Assembly: GCA_012267605.1 (NCBI GenBank)
Contig: JAAXGF010000109.1
Coordinates: forward strand, 1-14,605
Origin: Alphaproteobacteria bacterium
GTDB taxonomy: Bacteria; Pseudomonadota; Alphaproteobacteria; JAAXGF01
Direction of reading: 5' to 3'
Length of the DNA: 14,605 bases
Part shown: in pieces, positions 1 through 7,245 of the stretch
Layout: the number at the start of each line of letters is the position of its first letter
Numbering within the stretch: position 1 is the first letter of the stretch
Made by a program: the position numbers and the translations under genes
The notes under the pieces: model-generated
Seen by the model: the letters and a program-made list of their open reading frames with translations, nothing else
Told to the model about the DNA's origin: nothing
Databases searched by the model: none

Positions 1-1
1 G

Positions 2-29
2 TTGAGGCACCTGGGCAGTTACTTAAAAT
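2..29 (+). promoter_or_regulatory. Probable sigma70 promoter of tRNA-Gly
   Basis: A -35-like TTGAGG (2-7) and a -10-like TAAAAT (24-29) are 16 bases apart. The -10 box ends 10 bases before the first tRNA base, so transcription would begin only a few bases upstream of the mature 5' end, which suits a tRNA gene. The -10 matches five of six consensus positions and the -35 four of six. Assigned by inspection only. Confidence 0.45.
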
Positions 30-39
30 CTATGAAAAT

Positions 40-113
40 GCGGGTGTAGCTCAATGGTAGAGCAGGAGCTTCCCAAGCTCAAGACGGGGGTTCAATTCCC
101 CTCACCCGCTCCA
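40..113 (+). tRNA. tRNA-Gly (anticodon CCC)
   Basis: A complete 74-base cloverleaf with encoded CCA (111-113). The acceptor arm GCGGGTG (40-46) pairs fully with CACCCGC (103-109), and the discriminator is T110. The D stem is GCTC/GAGC (49-52 with 60-63). The anticodon loop TTCCCAA (70-76) reads CCC, which decodes GGG. The T stem GGGGG (86-90) pairs with CCCCT (98-102) with one G-T wobble, and the T loop is TTCAATT. The outermost anticodon-stem pair (G65-A81) is mismatched, a detail I recall from other bacterial tRNA-Gly(CCC) genes. It stands alone on the plus strand, convergent with the rplS operon. Confidence 0.96.
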
Positions 114-159
114 CCGCGTTAATGATCAGCTCTGAGCAGACAAACTCCGGCTCGCGCGA

Positions 160-252
160 TCATCTCCGCGTCTTCCATTCGTTTAGGAACCAGGCGACAA
201 CCAGCGCGACAAGGATCGTGCAGTAGATAAAAAATGCTTCGGGTTCGCTCAT
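160..252 (-). CDS. Possible 30-residue single-pass membrane protein
   Basis: A 31-codon ORF with an ATG start (250-252) and a TGA stop (160-162), beginning 29 bases after the rplS stop on the same strand. It has an acidic N terminus (MSEPEA), then about 17 hydrophobic or aromatic residues (FFIYCTILVALVVAWFL), then a charged end NEWKTRR. This is the pattern of a small inner-membrane protein with a cytoplasmic C terminus. I do not recognise the family. No convincing Shine-Dalgarno precedes the ATG, so it would depend on coupling with rplS or be non-coding. The clean hydrophobic segment framed by charges is the only support. Confidence 0.35.
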   Translation of the reverse strand: MSEPEAFFIYCTILVALVVAWFLNEWKTRR

Positions 253-281
253 GGACCGGCTGTCTTTCGCGCGGCCACGCC

Positions 282-770
282 CTATTTCTTCTCGGCGGAA
301 TCCTCAGGGGACGGCGGTGAAAATATTTTAGCGGCTTGCGGCGATTGCTTTTGCGCTTGGGCAGCTTCGCTGGCCTTGGTTCGTTCAGCCGCCGCAATCT
401 TAGCAGCGACACCCGTTGTTTTTTCGCGAATACGCGCACGTTTCCCAGTTCGCCCACGCAAATAATAGAGCTTGGCTCGACGCACGTCACCGCGGCGAAC
501 CACCAAAATATCGGCGATACGTGGCGAATAAAGGGGAAAGACGCGCTCCACGCCTTCGCCGTAAGACAACTTTCGCACGGTGAACGATGAATTGAGTCCG
601 CGATTGCGGCGGGCGATGCAGACGCCCTCAAACGCTTGGATGCGTTCGCGCGTACCCTCGACCACATTGACGTTCACGCGCACGGTATCTCCCGGTGCGA
701 ATTGAGGAATAGGGCGGGTTTCTGTCAGCGCCGCGACTTGTTCCTGTTCGATTTCTTCGATGATGTTCAT
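282..770 (-). CDS. rplS: 50S ribosomal protein L19
   Basis: Encodes a 162-residue L19, a large-subunit protein at the 30S-50S interface. The core starts MNIIEEIEQEQ and continues through FAPGDTVRVNVNVVEG (about 24-39), then ERIQAFEGVCIARRNRGLNSSF, and contains the hallmark SYGEGVERVFPLYSPRI and AKLYYLRGRTGKRARI blocks. The in-frame ORF extends upstream inside trmD, but the ATG at 770 matches the family start and overlaps the trmD stop as ATGA, indicating translational coupling. The core ends near residue 120. The remaining ~40 residues form an Ala/Lys/Gln/Ser/Glu-rich tail ending in EKK, longer than the ~115-residue gammaproteobacterial form. Sequence style is strongly alphaproteobacterial. 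Confidence 0.97.
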   Translation of the reverse strand: MNIIEEIEQEQVAALTETRPIPQFAPGDTVRVNVNVVEGTRERIQAFEGVCIARRNRGLNSSFTVRKLSYGEGVERVFPLYSPRIADILVVRRGDVRRAKLYYLRGRTGKRARIREKTTGVAAKIAAAERTKASEAAQAQKQSPQAAKIFSPPSPEDSAEKK

Positions 771-1576
771 TTGTGACAACCTGGGTCTGGTCTTTCGACG
801 GTCATAGGCCTCTCGCTCACGGGAGAGGCAAGATTTCTGGCGTACCGCCGCCACAGATCAGGGCGGCGTTCCTCTGTGACCCGCTCTGCCTGGCGTCGGC
901 GCCAATTTTGAATGCGTCCATGATGGCCCGATAACAGCACCTCCGGTACGGCGTGGCCTTCCCAAATCGCGGGCCGAGTATACTGGGGATATTCCAGAAG
1001 CCCATGGGTAAAGCTTTCCTCCTCCAACGCCTCGGCCTTTCCAACAACACCCGGAAGCAGCCGGACGCATGCGTCAATCAACGCTACTGCGGCGGGCTCG
1101 CCGCCCGAAAGCACAAAATCGCCTAAGCTGATCTCCTCGACGCCGCGCGCAAGGAGAACCCGCTCATCTACGCCCTCAAAGCGACCGCAGACCAACACCA
1201 CGCCTGGTCCGGAGGCGAGTGCCTGCACCCGCGCTTGATCCAGCGGACGGCCGCGAGGGGTAAAATAGACCACCGCCCTGTTTCGGGCTGTATCATCGGG
1301 CGCCTCGCACTTGGTGGAACAAGTCAAGTCGATAGCCGCCGCGAGGATGTCGGGACGCATCACCATACCGGGGCCGCCACCGTAGGGACTATCATCTACG
1401 ACGCGGTGTTTATCGCGCGCGAAGGTTCGAATGTCCACCGTTTCCAATTGCCAGATTCCACTCGCTTGCGCCTGACCGGCAAGGGAGTGCGTCAACGGGC
1501 CGGGAAACATTTCGGGAAACAGAGTGAGGACCGTGGCACCCCACACTTCTCCGCGTTGTGGTGCTCTAGTCACCAC
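767..1576 (-). CDS. trmD: tRNA (guanine-N1)-methyltransferase
   Basis: TrmD methylates G37 next to the anticodon in tRNAs reading CUN, CCN and CGG, using S-adenosylmethionine, and prevents +1 frameshifting. The 269-residue product starts with VWGATVLTLFPEMFPG and has the family motifs in order: DDSPYGGGPGM (61-71), YFTPRGRPLDQ (104-114), CGRFEGVDERV (130-140), DFVLSGGEPAA (153-163) and YPQYTRPAIWEG (196-207). These build the trefoil-knot cofactor site and the RNA-binding C-terminal domain. The start is a GTG at 1574-1576, followed at once by a second GTG; GAGAGGG just upstream could serve either. It begins 6 bases after rimM and overlaps rplS by four. Confidence 0.97.
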   Translation of the reverse strand: MVTRAPQRGEVWGATVLTLFPEMFPGPLTHSLAGQAQASGIWQLETVDIRTFARDKHRVVDDSPYGGGPGMVMRPDILAAAIDLTCSTKCEAPDDTARNRAVVYFTPRGRPLDQARVQALASGPGVVLVCGRFEGVDERVLLARGVEEISLGDFVLSGGEPAAVALIDACVRLLPGVVGKAEALEEESFTHGLLEYPQYTRPAIWEGHAVPEVLLSGHHGRIQNWRRRQAERVTEERRPDLWRRYARNLASPVSERPMTVERPDPGCHK

Positions 1577-1582
1577 GCCCTC

Positions 1583-2146
1583 TCAAGCCAGACCTTCGGG
1601 GGGGTCGACGATCAGGCGTCCGCCGGCAATATCGACGCCAGGAACAACCGACCTGGTGAACGGCAATAAAATTGTGGGCACGCCGTTTTCGTCAACAATC
1701 TCGATAACGTCCCCGGCGCCAGCATCAAAAATCGCGCCTACGGTACCCAAGGCACCGCCATCTTGTCGCTCAACGCGCAATCCGATTAAGTCGCAATGGT
1801 AGAATTCCTCTTCTGCGGGCGCTGGCAAAGCCGCTCGCGGTACATAGAGCCGGGTTCCATTCAGGCGCGTAGCGGCGTCTCGATCGGTAATTCCGTCAAT
1901 TGTCGCAATCACGGTGCCCTTCGCTGTTTGACGCACGCGCAGCGGCAGTGGCTGGCCGCCCGGCCGGTCATAAACCGGGCCATAGGCGGCGATGTCCGCC
2001 GGGTTTGCGGTGTAGCTGGTAATGCGCACCGACCCATCCAACCCTTTGGCTCCGCCGATCACGCCGAGCACAACCCAATCCGCGGATTCGAATTCGTCGA
2101 CGCGATCCTCCACCTTTCGAAGCGCTGGGGATGTTCCAACCGACAT
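1583..2146 (-). CDS. rimM: 16S rRNA processing / 30S maturation factor RimM
   Basis: RimM binds S19 and helps the 30S head mature. The 187-residue product has an N-terminal beta-barrel (about 24-108) beginning DWVVLGVIGGAKGLDGSVRI and a C-terminal PRC-barrel (about 112-185) with EEEFYHCDLIGL, DVIEIVDENG and a LLPF motif, the usual layout and length. An in-frame ORF continues about 64 codons upstream through rpsP, but that part is an Arg/Lys-rich shadow of the S16 tail. The ATG at 2144-2146, one base after the rpsP stop, gives a normal RimM N terminus. It sits between rpsP and trmD as in most proteobacteria. Confidence 0.95.
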   Translation of the reverse strand: MSVGTSPALRKVEDRVDEFESADWVVLGVIGGAKGLDGSVRITSYTANPADIAAYGPVYDRPGGQPLPLRVRQTAKGTVIATIDGITDRDAATRLNGTRLYVPRAALPAPAEEEFYHCDLIGLRVERQDGGALGTVGAIFDAGAGDVIEIVDENGVPTILLPFTRSVVPGVDIAGGRLIVDPPEGLA

Positions 2147-2147
2147 G

Positions 2148-2567
2148 TTAGGCCTCCGCATTCTCCTCCGGCTCCCCGGTCTTCTCCTCCGTCTTTTTCT
2201 CAGGCTCCTCAGCCTTCTTCTCAGGTTTCGGTGGTGCCCCTTCTTCCGCCGCGGCGCGTTCTTGGGCTTTCTTTTTTGGGCGCGACTTGTTTGGTCGATT
2301 AGGCTGGGCCGGCATGGGTGCAATTCCCGCTTGGCCAAGAAAGATCGCTACCCGCTCAGATGGCTTGGCGCCATTGTCGAGCCAATGTTTGACGCGATCT
2401 TCGTTCAACGTGACCCGCTTCGGATCGTCGCTCGGCAACAGGGGGTGATATGTTCCCAATTTTTCGAGAAAACGCCCGTCGCGTGGTGTTCGTGAATCCG
2501 TCGCGACAATGCGATAATACGGCCGCTTCTTGGCGCCGCCGCGGGCCAGGCGAATTTTGACCGCCAT
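2148..2567 (-). CDS. rpsP: 30S ribosomal protein S16 with extended charged tail
   Basis: A 139-residue S16, a small-subunit assembly protein. The core (1 to about 80) is diagnostic: MAVKIRLARGGAKKRPYYRI, then DSRTPRDGRFLEKLGTYHPL, and then RVTLNEDRVKHWLDNGAKPS. S16 is usually 80-90 residues; here residues ~85-139 form a low-complexity Lys/Glu/Pro/Ala tail, probably disordered, of the kind recalled from alphaproteobacterial S16. The ATG at 2565-2567 has a good ribosome binding site (GAAAGGA) six bases upstream. The 83-base gap after ffh is AT-rich in part and might hold a second promoter, but no clear -35/-10 pair is visible. Confidence 0.97.
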   Translation of the reverse strand: MAVKIRLARGGAKKRPYYRIVATDSRTPRDGRFLEKLGTYHPLLPSDDPKRVTLNEDRVKHWLDNGAKPSERVAIFLGQAGIAPMPAQPNRPNKSRPKKKAQERAAAEEGAPPKPEKKAEEPEKKTEEKTGEPEENAEA

Positions 2568-2573
2568 TGCTCA

Positions 2574-2580
2574 TCCTTTC
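2574..2580 (-). promoter_or_regulatory. Ribosome binding site of rpsP
   Basis: GAAAGGA on the minus strand with six bases between it and the rpsP ATG. It is the best Shine-Dalgarno in the housekeeping operon, consistent with high S16 production independent of coupling to ffh. Confidence 0.7.
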
Positions 2581-2650
2581 ATCGTGACCCGCATCGGGGT
2601 TTCAAGCGAATGAAATATATACAAAAACCAATTTCAATGTCGGCAGTTTG

Positions 2651-4015
2651 CTAACCGAAATTGAAGGGGCCCGGCGGCATGCCGGGCAGTCCGTGGCGCA
2701 TGATGCCCTTTTTGCCCTGCTTATTCATCTTTTTCATCATCCCGCTCATCTCCTTGTACTGTTTGACGACGCGGTTGACATCCTGAATCGTGGTGCCTGA
2801 ACCGGCGGCGATGCGGCGCCGGCGGGATCCATTCAGCAGCCGCACGTTGCGCCGCTCGGCCTTGGTCATTGAACTGATGATCGCCTCGCTGCGCACCAAG
2901 ACACCATCGTCTAAGCGCGACTGAGCCAACTGCTTTTTCACCTTAGCAACGCCGGGTAGCATGCCCATCAGGCCTTCCATCCCGCCCATTTTGCGCATTT
3001 GCCGCAGCTGCGCAGCCAAATCATTGAAATCGAAACGCCCTTTTTCGAACTTGCGGGCGAGCTTTTCCGCCTCTTCCTGATCGATGGTTTCACTCGCCTT
3101 TTCGACCAAACTGACGACGTCGCCCATGCCGAGAATGCGCGACGCCAGCCGGTCGGGATGGAAGTCCTCAATGGCGTCAAGCTTTTCGCCGACCCCGAGC
3201 AATTTCACCGGACAGCCTGTGGCGGCTCGCATACTCAGCGCGGCGCCACCCCGGGCGTCTCCATCGACCCGGGTGAGCGCGATACCACTCAGGCCAACCC
3301 GCTGGTGAAAGCTTTCTGCGAGGGTAACCGCGTCTTGGCCAGTCATGGCGTCAGCCACGAGCAAAACCTCGGCCGGATTGGTGGCGTCGCGAACAGCGGC
3401 GGCCTCGATCATCATTTCGTCGTCGATGTGCAGACGGCCGGCGGTATCCAACAATACGACGTCGTAACCCTGTAGACGCCCCACCTCCATGGCCCGTCGG
3501 GCGATGGCCACCGGCTGTTGGCCGGCGACAATAGGTAAGGTCGGCACCTCTGCCTGTTTACCCAACACGGCGAGCTGGTCCTGGGCTGCGGGGCGGTAGA
3601 CGTCGAGTGAAGCCATCAGCACACGCCGTTTTTGGGTGGTGCTCAAGCGCCGCGCCAGTTTGGCACAGGTTGTAGTCTTCCCGGATCCTTGCAAACCGAC
3701 CAACATGATGGCGATCGGCGGCGTAGCCGTGAGGTTGATCCCTTCGCTCTCCCCACCGAGCATCTCCACCAAATGGTCGTGGACGGTTTTCACCACCATT
3801 TGGCCCGGTGTGACACTGCGCAACACCTCGGTGCCCACTGCCCGTTCACGGATGCTGGCGATAAATTCTTTGACCACGGGGAGTGCCACGTCGGCCTCGA
3901 GTAAGGCCACGCGCACCTGGCGCAGGGCGTCGTTGACGTGGCGCTCGTCAAGTGCGCCGCGCTTGCGCAGAGCCTCGAATACCGTGCCCAGCCGGTCCGA
4001 CAGTGAGTCAAACAT
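2651..4015 (-). CDS. ffh: Signal recognition particle GTPase Ffh
   Basis: Ffh with 4.5S RNA forms the bacterial SRP, which delivers nascent membrane proteins to FtsY and SecYEG. The 454-residue product is full length. The N domain starts MFDSLSDRLG. The G domain has the P-loop GLQGSGKTTT (107-116), DTAGR (190-194) and TRVDGDARGGAA (248-259, usually TKLDGD). The M domain (~320-454) has methionine-rich segments GGMEGLMGMLPG and SGMMKKM and the RNA-binding NGSRRRRIAAGSGT (395-408). A TTG four codons upstream could extend it, but the ATG at 4013-4015 matches the family. No strong Shine-Dalgarno is visible. It heads the rpsP-rimM-trmD-rplS group. Confidence 0.97.
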   Translation of the reverse strand: MFDSLSDRLGTVFEALRKRGALDERHVNDALRQVRVALLEADVALPVVKEFIASIRERAVGTEVLRSVTPGQMVVKTVHDHLVEMLGGESEGINLTATPPIAIMLVGLQGSGKTTTCAKLARRLSTTQKRRVLMASLDVYRPAAQDQLAVLGKQAEVPTLPIVAGQQPVAIARRAMEVGRLQGYDVVLLDTAGRLHIDDEMMIEAAAVRDATNPAEVLLVADAMTGQDAVTLAESFHQRVGLSGIALTRVDGDARGGAALSMRAATGCPVKLLGVGEKLDAIEDFHPDRLASRILGMGDVVSLVEKASETIDQEEAEKLARKFEKGRFDFNDLAAQLRQMRKMGGMEGLMGMLPGVAKVKKQLAQSRLDDGVLVRSEAIISSMTKAERRNVRLLNGSRRRRIAAGSGTTIQDVNRVVKQYKEMSGMMKKMNKQGKKGIMRHGLPGMPPGPFNFG

Positions 4016-4057
4016 GATCAATCGCAAGTATTGTGAACGGCATTTTTCGGTGTCGAT

Positions 4058-4078
4058 TTCGCGCGCTGCCCGCGCGAA
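4058..4078 (-). repeat. Perfect inverted repeat in the ffh leader
   Basis: Eight-base arms TTCGCGCG and CGCGCGAA are separated by five bases, within the predicted 5' untranslated leader of ffh, about 45 bases before its ATG. As RNA it would form a stable GC-rich hairpin. No T-run follows, so it is not a classical terminator. It could affect mRNA stability or be a protein site; function unknown. Confidence 0.4.
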
Positions 4079-4104
4079 TTCAAAACCTTCGACCGAAACC
4101 GCTC

Positions 4105-4134
4105 AAAATAGGGCCAATCACAGCGAAATGTCAA
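4105..4134 (-). promoter_or_regulatory. Probable sigma70 promoter of the ffh operon
   Basis: On the minus strand TTGACA (4129-4134, perfect -35) is followed after 18 bases by TATTTT (4105-4110), a fair -10. This would start transcription near 4098, giving a leader of about 80 bases that contains the 4058-4078 inverted repeat. It is the only strong -35 in the ffh-gspD intergenic region. Confidence 0.55.
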
Positions 4135-4288
4135 GTTAACCGCGGTGGGGGACATCCTTATTACAGTAAATGTTTGTCTCGCGCGAACCTCATTGTTTGA
4201 ATGCCTGCGCGTGAAGATTTTCATTCGAGAACCTTTCTGTGGTGTACTGCATCTCGGATAACAATTGTCTCTGATTACAAGCATTCTT

Positions 4289-4304
4289 GAGGTAAGGTGA
4301 GGTA
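4289..4304 (+). promoter_or_regulatory. Duplicated Shine-Dalgarno region of gspD
   Basis: GAGGTA occurs twice (4289-4294 and 4299-4304), ten bases apart, with AAGG between (4294-4297) about seven bases from the gspD ATG. The optimally placed AAGG supports the ATG at 4305 as the start. The rest of the 289-base gap from ffh shows no convincing gspD promoter; TTTCTG (4234-4239) and GATAAC (4257-4262), 17 bases apart, are the best weak pair. Confidence 0.55.
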
Positions 4305-6566
4305 ATGGGAAGGGCTATCTCGCAAGCTTATGTTTGCATGACAGTGGCCGTGTGGCTTTCGGCCTGCGAGGGACTCGATGATTTCGCGGCCCGTTGGGAT
4401 GTCGATGAACCGGTGGTCCAGGCTGAAGCGCGAAAAGAATTGGTGGGCGAGAAAAAGCCCGGACATGAGTTAGATCAATCGACCATCGAAGCAAGGGTGG
4501 TCAGCGATGGAAATGCTGTCGATTCGCCGCCCGCTTCCATCGACCCTGAGGCACGCGACCCTCTCCTGTATCCAGGCACGGATAAATTCGTAAGTGCTGC
4601 CTCGCGTAAGGGGATCTTCGTGGCGGAAGCCGATACCGACGGCACGACTCTGGTGCTCAACTTCGAGAACGCGGAGCTTCGCGACGTAGTGGCGGTGGTC
4701 CTGGGCGACACGCTGAAGGCAAATTACGTTTTTGATCCAAGAGTCACCGGTTTGGTCACACTGCAAACCTCGGAGGCAATTCCTCGAAGTGCTGTGTTGG
4801 CAACGCTTGAAACGGTCTTGCGGATGAATGGCGCGGCATTGGTTCACGCCGACGACGTTTACCGGGTAGTGCCCGCCAACGAGGCCGTGAGCGGGAATCT
4901 CGTGCCGCAGCTCGGCACAGGTTCACAGCGCGCGCGGGCGGGCTACGGGGTTCGTATCTTGCCCTTGCGGTACGTGTCGGCGATGCAAATGGAAAAGCTC
5001 CTCGAACCATTCCTGCCGTCCACCGAATCGCTTCGCATCGACACCGACCGCAACCTTCTGGTTCTATTCGGAACCGGCCAAGAGCTTGATAACCTGGTGG
5101 CAACCGCCGGTATATTCGATGTGGATTGGTTGTCTGGATTGTCCGTCGGCATATTCCCCCTGGAGAATATTGGGCCGGATGTCTTGGGGGACGAGCTATC
5201 GCACGTCTTCGGGGATGAAGCGCAGGGTCCGCTTGCGGGGCTGATCCGTTTCGTTCCCGTCGAGAGGCTCAACGCACTCATGGTGGTGACACAACGCGCG
5301 AGCCTCCTCGAACAGGCGGATAAATGGATTCGCCGCCTGGATCGCACCGATAATATCACGGGCCATAACATCTATGTTTACTACGTCCAGAATGCCAAGG
5401 CTGCGGACCTCGCGGAAACGCTGAGTCAGGTGTTCGCAAAGGCTTCTTCCAGCGAGAGGCTTGGCCAACGAGATCTTCTCGCACCGGGTCGCCAGCCAGT
5501 TGTTCTCCGTTCTCGTGAATCCGGTCCGACACAGCCTTCTCCCCCTGACGAATCGCCCGACTCTGGCCGCCCGCAACCACCCGAGCGGTACGATTCCAGT
5601 CCAATCGATCAGAGTGTCGCGACATTGAGGGCGCGAACGGGGGGCGGTCTTGGCACCAAATCCTATGCGGATGTCAGCATTATTGCCGACGAGATCATTA
5701 ATGCGCTCATCATCATGGCCACTCCGCAAGATTACAGAACAATAGAAGCAGCGCTGAACAAACTCGACATTCTGCCCTTGCAAGTGCTCATCGAGGCAAC
5801 GATCGCCGAAGTGACATTGGGCGATGATTTGCGCTACGGCCTGCAATATTTCTTCGAGGAAGGCAAATTCACGACGACGCTGAGCAACGTTGCCGGTGGT
5901 GCCGTAGCCTCGACGTTTCCGGGTTTTTCGACGGTGTACAGTACATCCGATACGCGGATTATCCTGGACGCGTTGGAATCCATCACCACCCTCAACGTCA
6001 TTTCCTCGCCACAGCTCGTCGTCCTTGACAATCAATCCGCCCAACTGGAGGTCGGAGACGAGGTCCCTGTCACGACACAGCAGTCGGTCAGCACGGCTGA
6101 CGCCGCCGCACCCTTGGTCAGCACGATTGAATACCGCGACACCGGCGTTATTCTCACCGTTACCCCCCGTATCAACACCGGTGGTTTGGTCACGATGGAG
6201 ATCGAGCAGGAGGTCAGCAATGTCTCGCAAAACGTAAGTACCGGCGCCCTGACGCCGACGATTTCACAACGTCGAGTCAAGAGCACGGTCGCCGTTCAAT
6301 CGGGCGAAACCGTCGTCCTTGGCGGCTTGATCGAGGAAACGCAGAATACGACGAAAAGCGGTATTCCCTTTCTCATGCGGATTCCGGTACTCGGAGCGCT
6401 TTTCGGGACCAGGGGCAACATGGCGGTGCGAACCGAACTCATCGTATTCTTGACGCCACGGGTAATTCATAATCAGGATGAGGCTCGGGAAATTACTGAG
6501 GAAGTGCGCCGCAAGCTCCAAAGCCTCAAACCGTATACGGAAATACTGCGCCGTTCGTCACCTTAA
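4305..6566 (+). CDS. gspD: Type II secretion outer-membrane secretin GspD (lipoprotein type)
   Basis: Forms the multimeric outer-membrane channel of the T2SS. The 753-residue precursor has a short hydrophobic signal ending in lipobox LSAC (18-21), so Cys21 is probably lipidated; +2 is Glu, not the inner-membrane retention Asp. A low-complexity linker (~25-105) precedes the N0 domain (~115-190, LNFENAELRDVVAVVLGD). N1 and N2 follow at ~212-275 and ~280-345. N3 at ~355-475 holds a Pro/Ser-rich insert (~385-440). The secretin core (~480-725) includes PLQVLIEATIAEV, EVGDEVPVTT, EYRDTGVILTVTPRI and the signature VQSGETVVLGGLIEE...GIPFLMRIPVLGALFG. No long S-domain follows. It is transcribed alone, divergent from ffh and convergent with gspM; gspC, its usual upstream partner, is absent. 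Confidence 0.95.
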   Translation: MGRAISQAYVCMTVAVWLSACEGLDDFAARWDVDEPVVQAEARKELVGEKKPGHELDQSTIEARVVSDGNAVDSPPASIDPEARDPLLYPGTDKFVSAASRKGIFVAEADTDGTTLVLNFENAELRDVVAVVLGDTLKANYVFDPRVTGLVTLQTSEAIPRSAVLATLETVLRMNGAALVHADDVYRVVPANEAVSGNLVPQLGTGSQRARAGYGVRILPLRYVSAMQMEKLLEPFLPSTESLRIDTDRNLLVLFGTGQELDNLVATAGIFDVDWLSGLSVGIFPLENIGPDVLGDELSHVFGDEAQGPLAGLIRFVPVERLNALMVVTQRASLLEQADKWIRRLDRTDNITGHNIYVYYVQNAKAADLAETLSQVFAKASSSERLGQRDLLAPGRQPVVLRSRESGPTQPSPPDESPDSGRPQPPERYDSSPIDQSVATLRARTGGGLGTKSYADVSIIADEIINALIIMATPQDYRTIEAALNKLDILPLQVLIEATIAEVTLGDDLRYGLQYFFEEGKFTTTLSNVAGGAVASTFPGFSTVYSTSDTRIILDALESITTLNVISSPQLVVLDNQSAQLEVGDEVPVTTQQSVSTADAAAPLVSTIEYRDTGVILTVTPRINTGGLVTMEIEQEVSNVSQNVSTGALTPTISQRRVKSTVAVQSGETVVLGGLIEETQNTTKSGIPFLMRIPVLGALFGTRGNMAVRTELIVFLTPRVIHNQDEAREITEEVRRKLQSLKPYTEILRRSSP

Positions 6567-6657
6567 CAGGAATTGGCCCGATCTTCTCAAATTCCATCGT
6601 CCGCCATGATAACGCGTAACCTGAAACGTACCGTACGCCCCAGGGATTTGATAAAGC

Positions 6658-7245
6658 TCATTCGGCGCCCGCTCGCCGGAATCCGTGAACTTCAAAGGAT
6701 ACATCCAACACCAAGTTAGGGTCTTGCGCCACGGAGTTTCTCCAAGCGGTTCGGTCGTCGGCTCTGATGCTCAAGCTGTTGATGAACTGGTATGGCTGCG
6801 TCATTTCCAAATCGTAGAACACTTTCTGCAGGGCATTTATCGTGCCGCTCGCACGAACCTTCAAAGGGATTTGCTGCAAATGCGCCTCACGTTTTGCCGG
6901 CAACACCTTGACGCTTTCGAACGTACCGCCGTGGCCAACGACAATTGATTTCACGCGAGCATGAAGATTCGCTCCTGCCGCAGCCTCGTTGTCACCGGCC
7001 AAGAGTTGTCCGTCGTTTCCCGTGCGCGCTTGCAGCGCGTCGCGCTGTTCTTTCAGCAGCCGAAGGCGATCTTCGACACCGGTCAGTTTGTTGAGTTGAT
7101 ATCTAAGGTCGGCAATCGATTCGTCGTAGCCGCGATGAAGATTCAACAATGGCGTGACCGCGAGGAGAAACACCAGCCCCAACAACCCGACAAGAATGGT
7201 CACGGCGAGGCCGCGGCTTGCCAATCTTTCCGCCATTATGCTCAT
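6658..7245 (-). CDS. gspM: Type II secretion inner-membrane platform protein GspM
   Basis: A 195-residue bitopic protein: a short cytoplasmic N terminus, one membrane segment at ~13-33 (AVTILVGLLGLVFLLAV), then a predicted coiled coil (~38-72, ending LRLLKEQRDALQ), then a small alpha/beta periplasmic domain (~95-190) with LQQIPLKVRASGTINALQKVFYDLE, like the PilO-type GspM family. GspM binds and stabilises GspL in the platform. Its ATG overlaps the gspL stop as ATGA, so it is probably coupled. It is the last gene of the operon. No gspN follows, only 91 bases before the convergent gspD end, where no strong terminator is visible. Assignment rests on architecture and position. Confidence 0.82.
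   Translation of the reverse strand: MSIMAERLASRGLAVTILVGLLGLVFLLAVTPLLNLHRGYDESIADLRYQLNKLTGVEDRLRLLKEQRDALQARTGNDGQLLAGDNEAAAGANLHARVKSIVVGHGGTFESVKVLPAKREAHLQQIPLKVRASGTINALQKVFYDLEMTQPYQFINSLSIRADDRTAWRNSVAQDPNLVLDVSFEVHGFRRAGAE

Noticed and set aside
119..667. A 182-codon minus-strand open frame across rplS and its downstream gap
   Set aside because: It is an out-of-frame shadow of rplS with an Arg/Pro/Ser-rich composition; rplS itself has clear L19 motifs in the other frame.
2147..2338. A 64-codon N-terminal extension of rimM
   Set aside because: The extension is the S16 tail read in another frame and is almost all Arg, Lys and His. The ATG at 2146, one base after the rpsP stop, gives the normal RimM N terminus.
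3636..4139. A 167-codon plus-strand open frame opposite ffh
   Set aside because: It overlaps the well-supported N and G domains of ffh, is Ser/Arg/Thr-rich, and has no ribosome binding site or known motif.
4256..4266. GGATAACAATT, identical to part of the lac operator
   Set aside because: The symmetric partner half is not present, and there is no reason for a LacI site before gspD; an 11-base chance match.
5196..6230. A 344-codon open frame on the minus strand inside gspD
   Set aside because: It is antisense to the conserved N2-secretin region of gspD, is rich in Arg, Asp and His as shadow frames of GC-rich genes are, and shows no recognisable domain.
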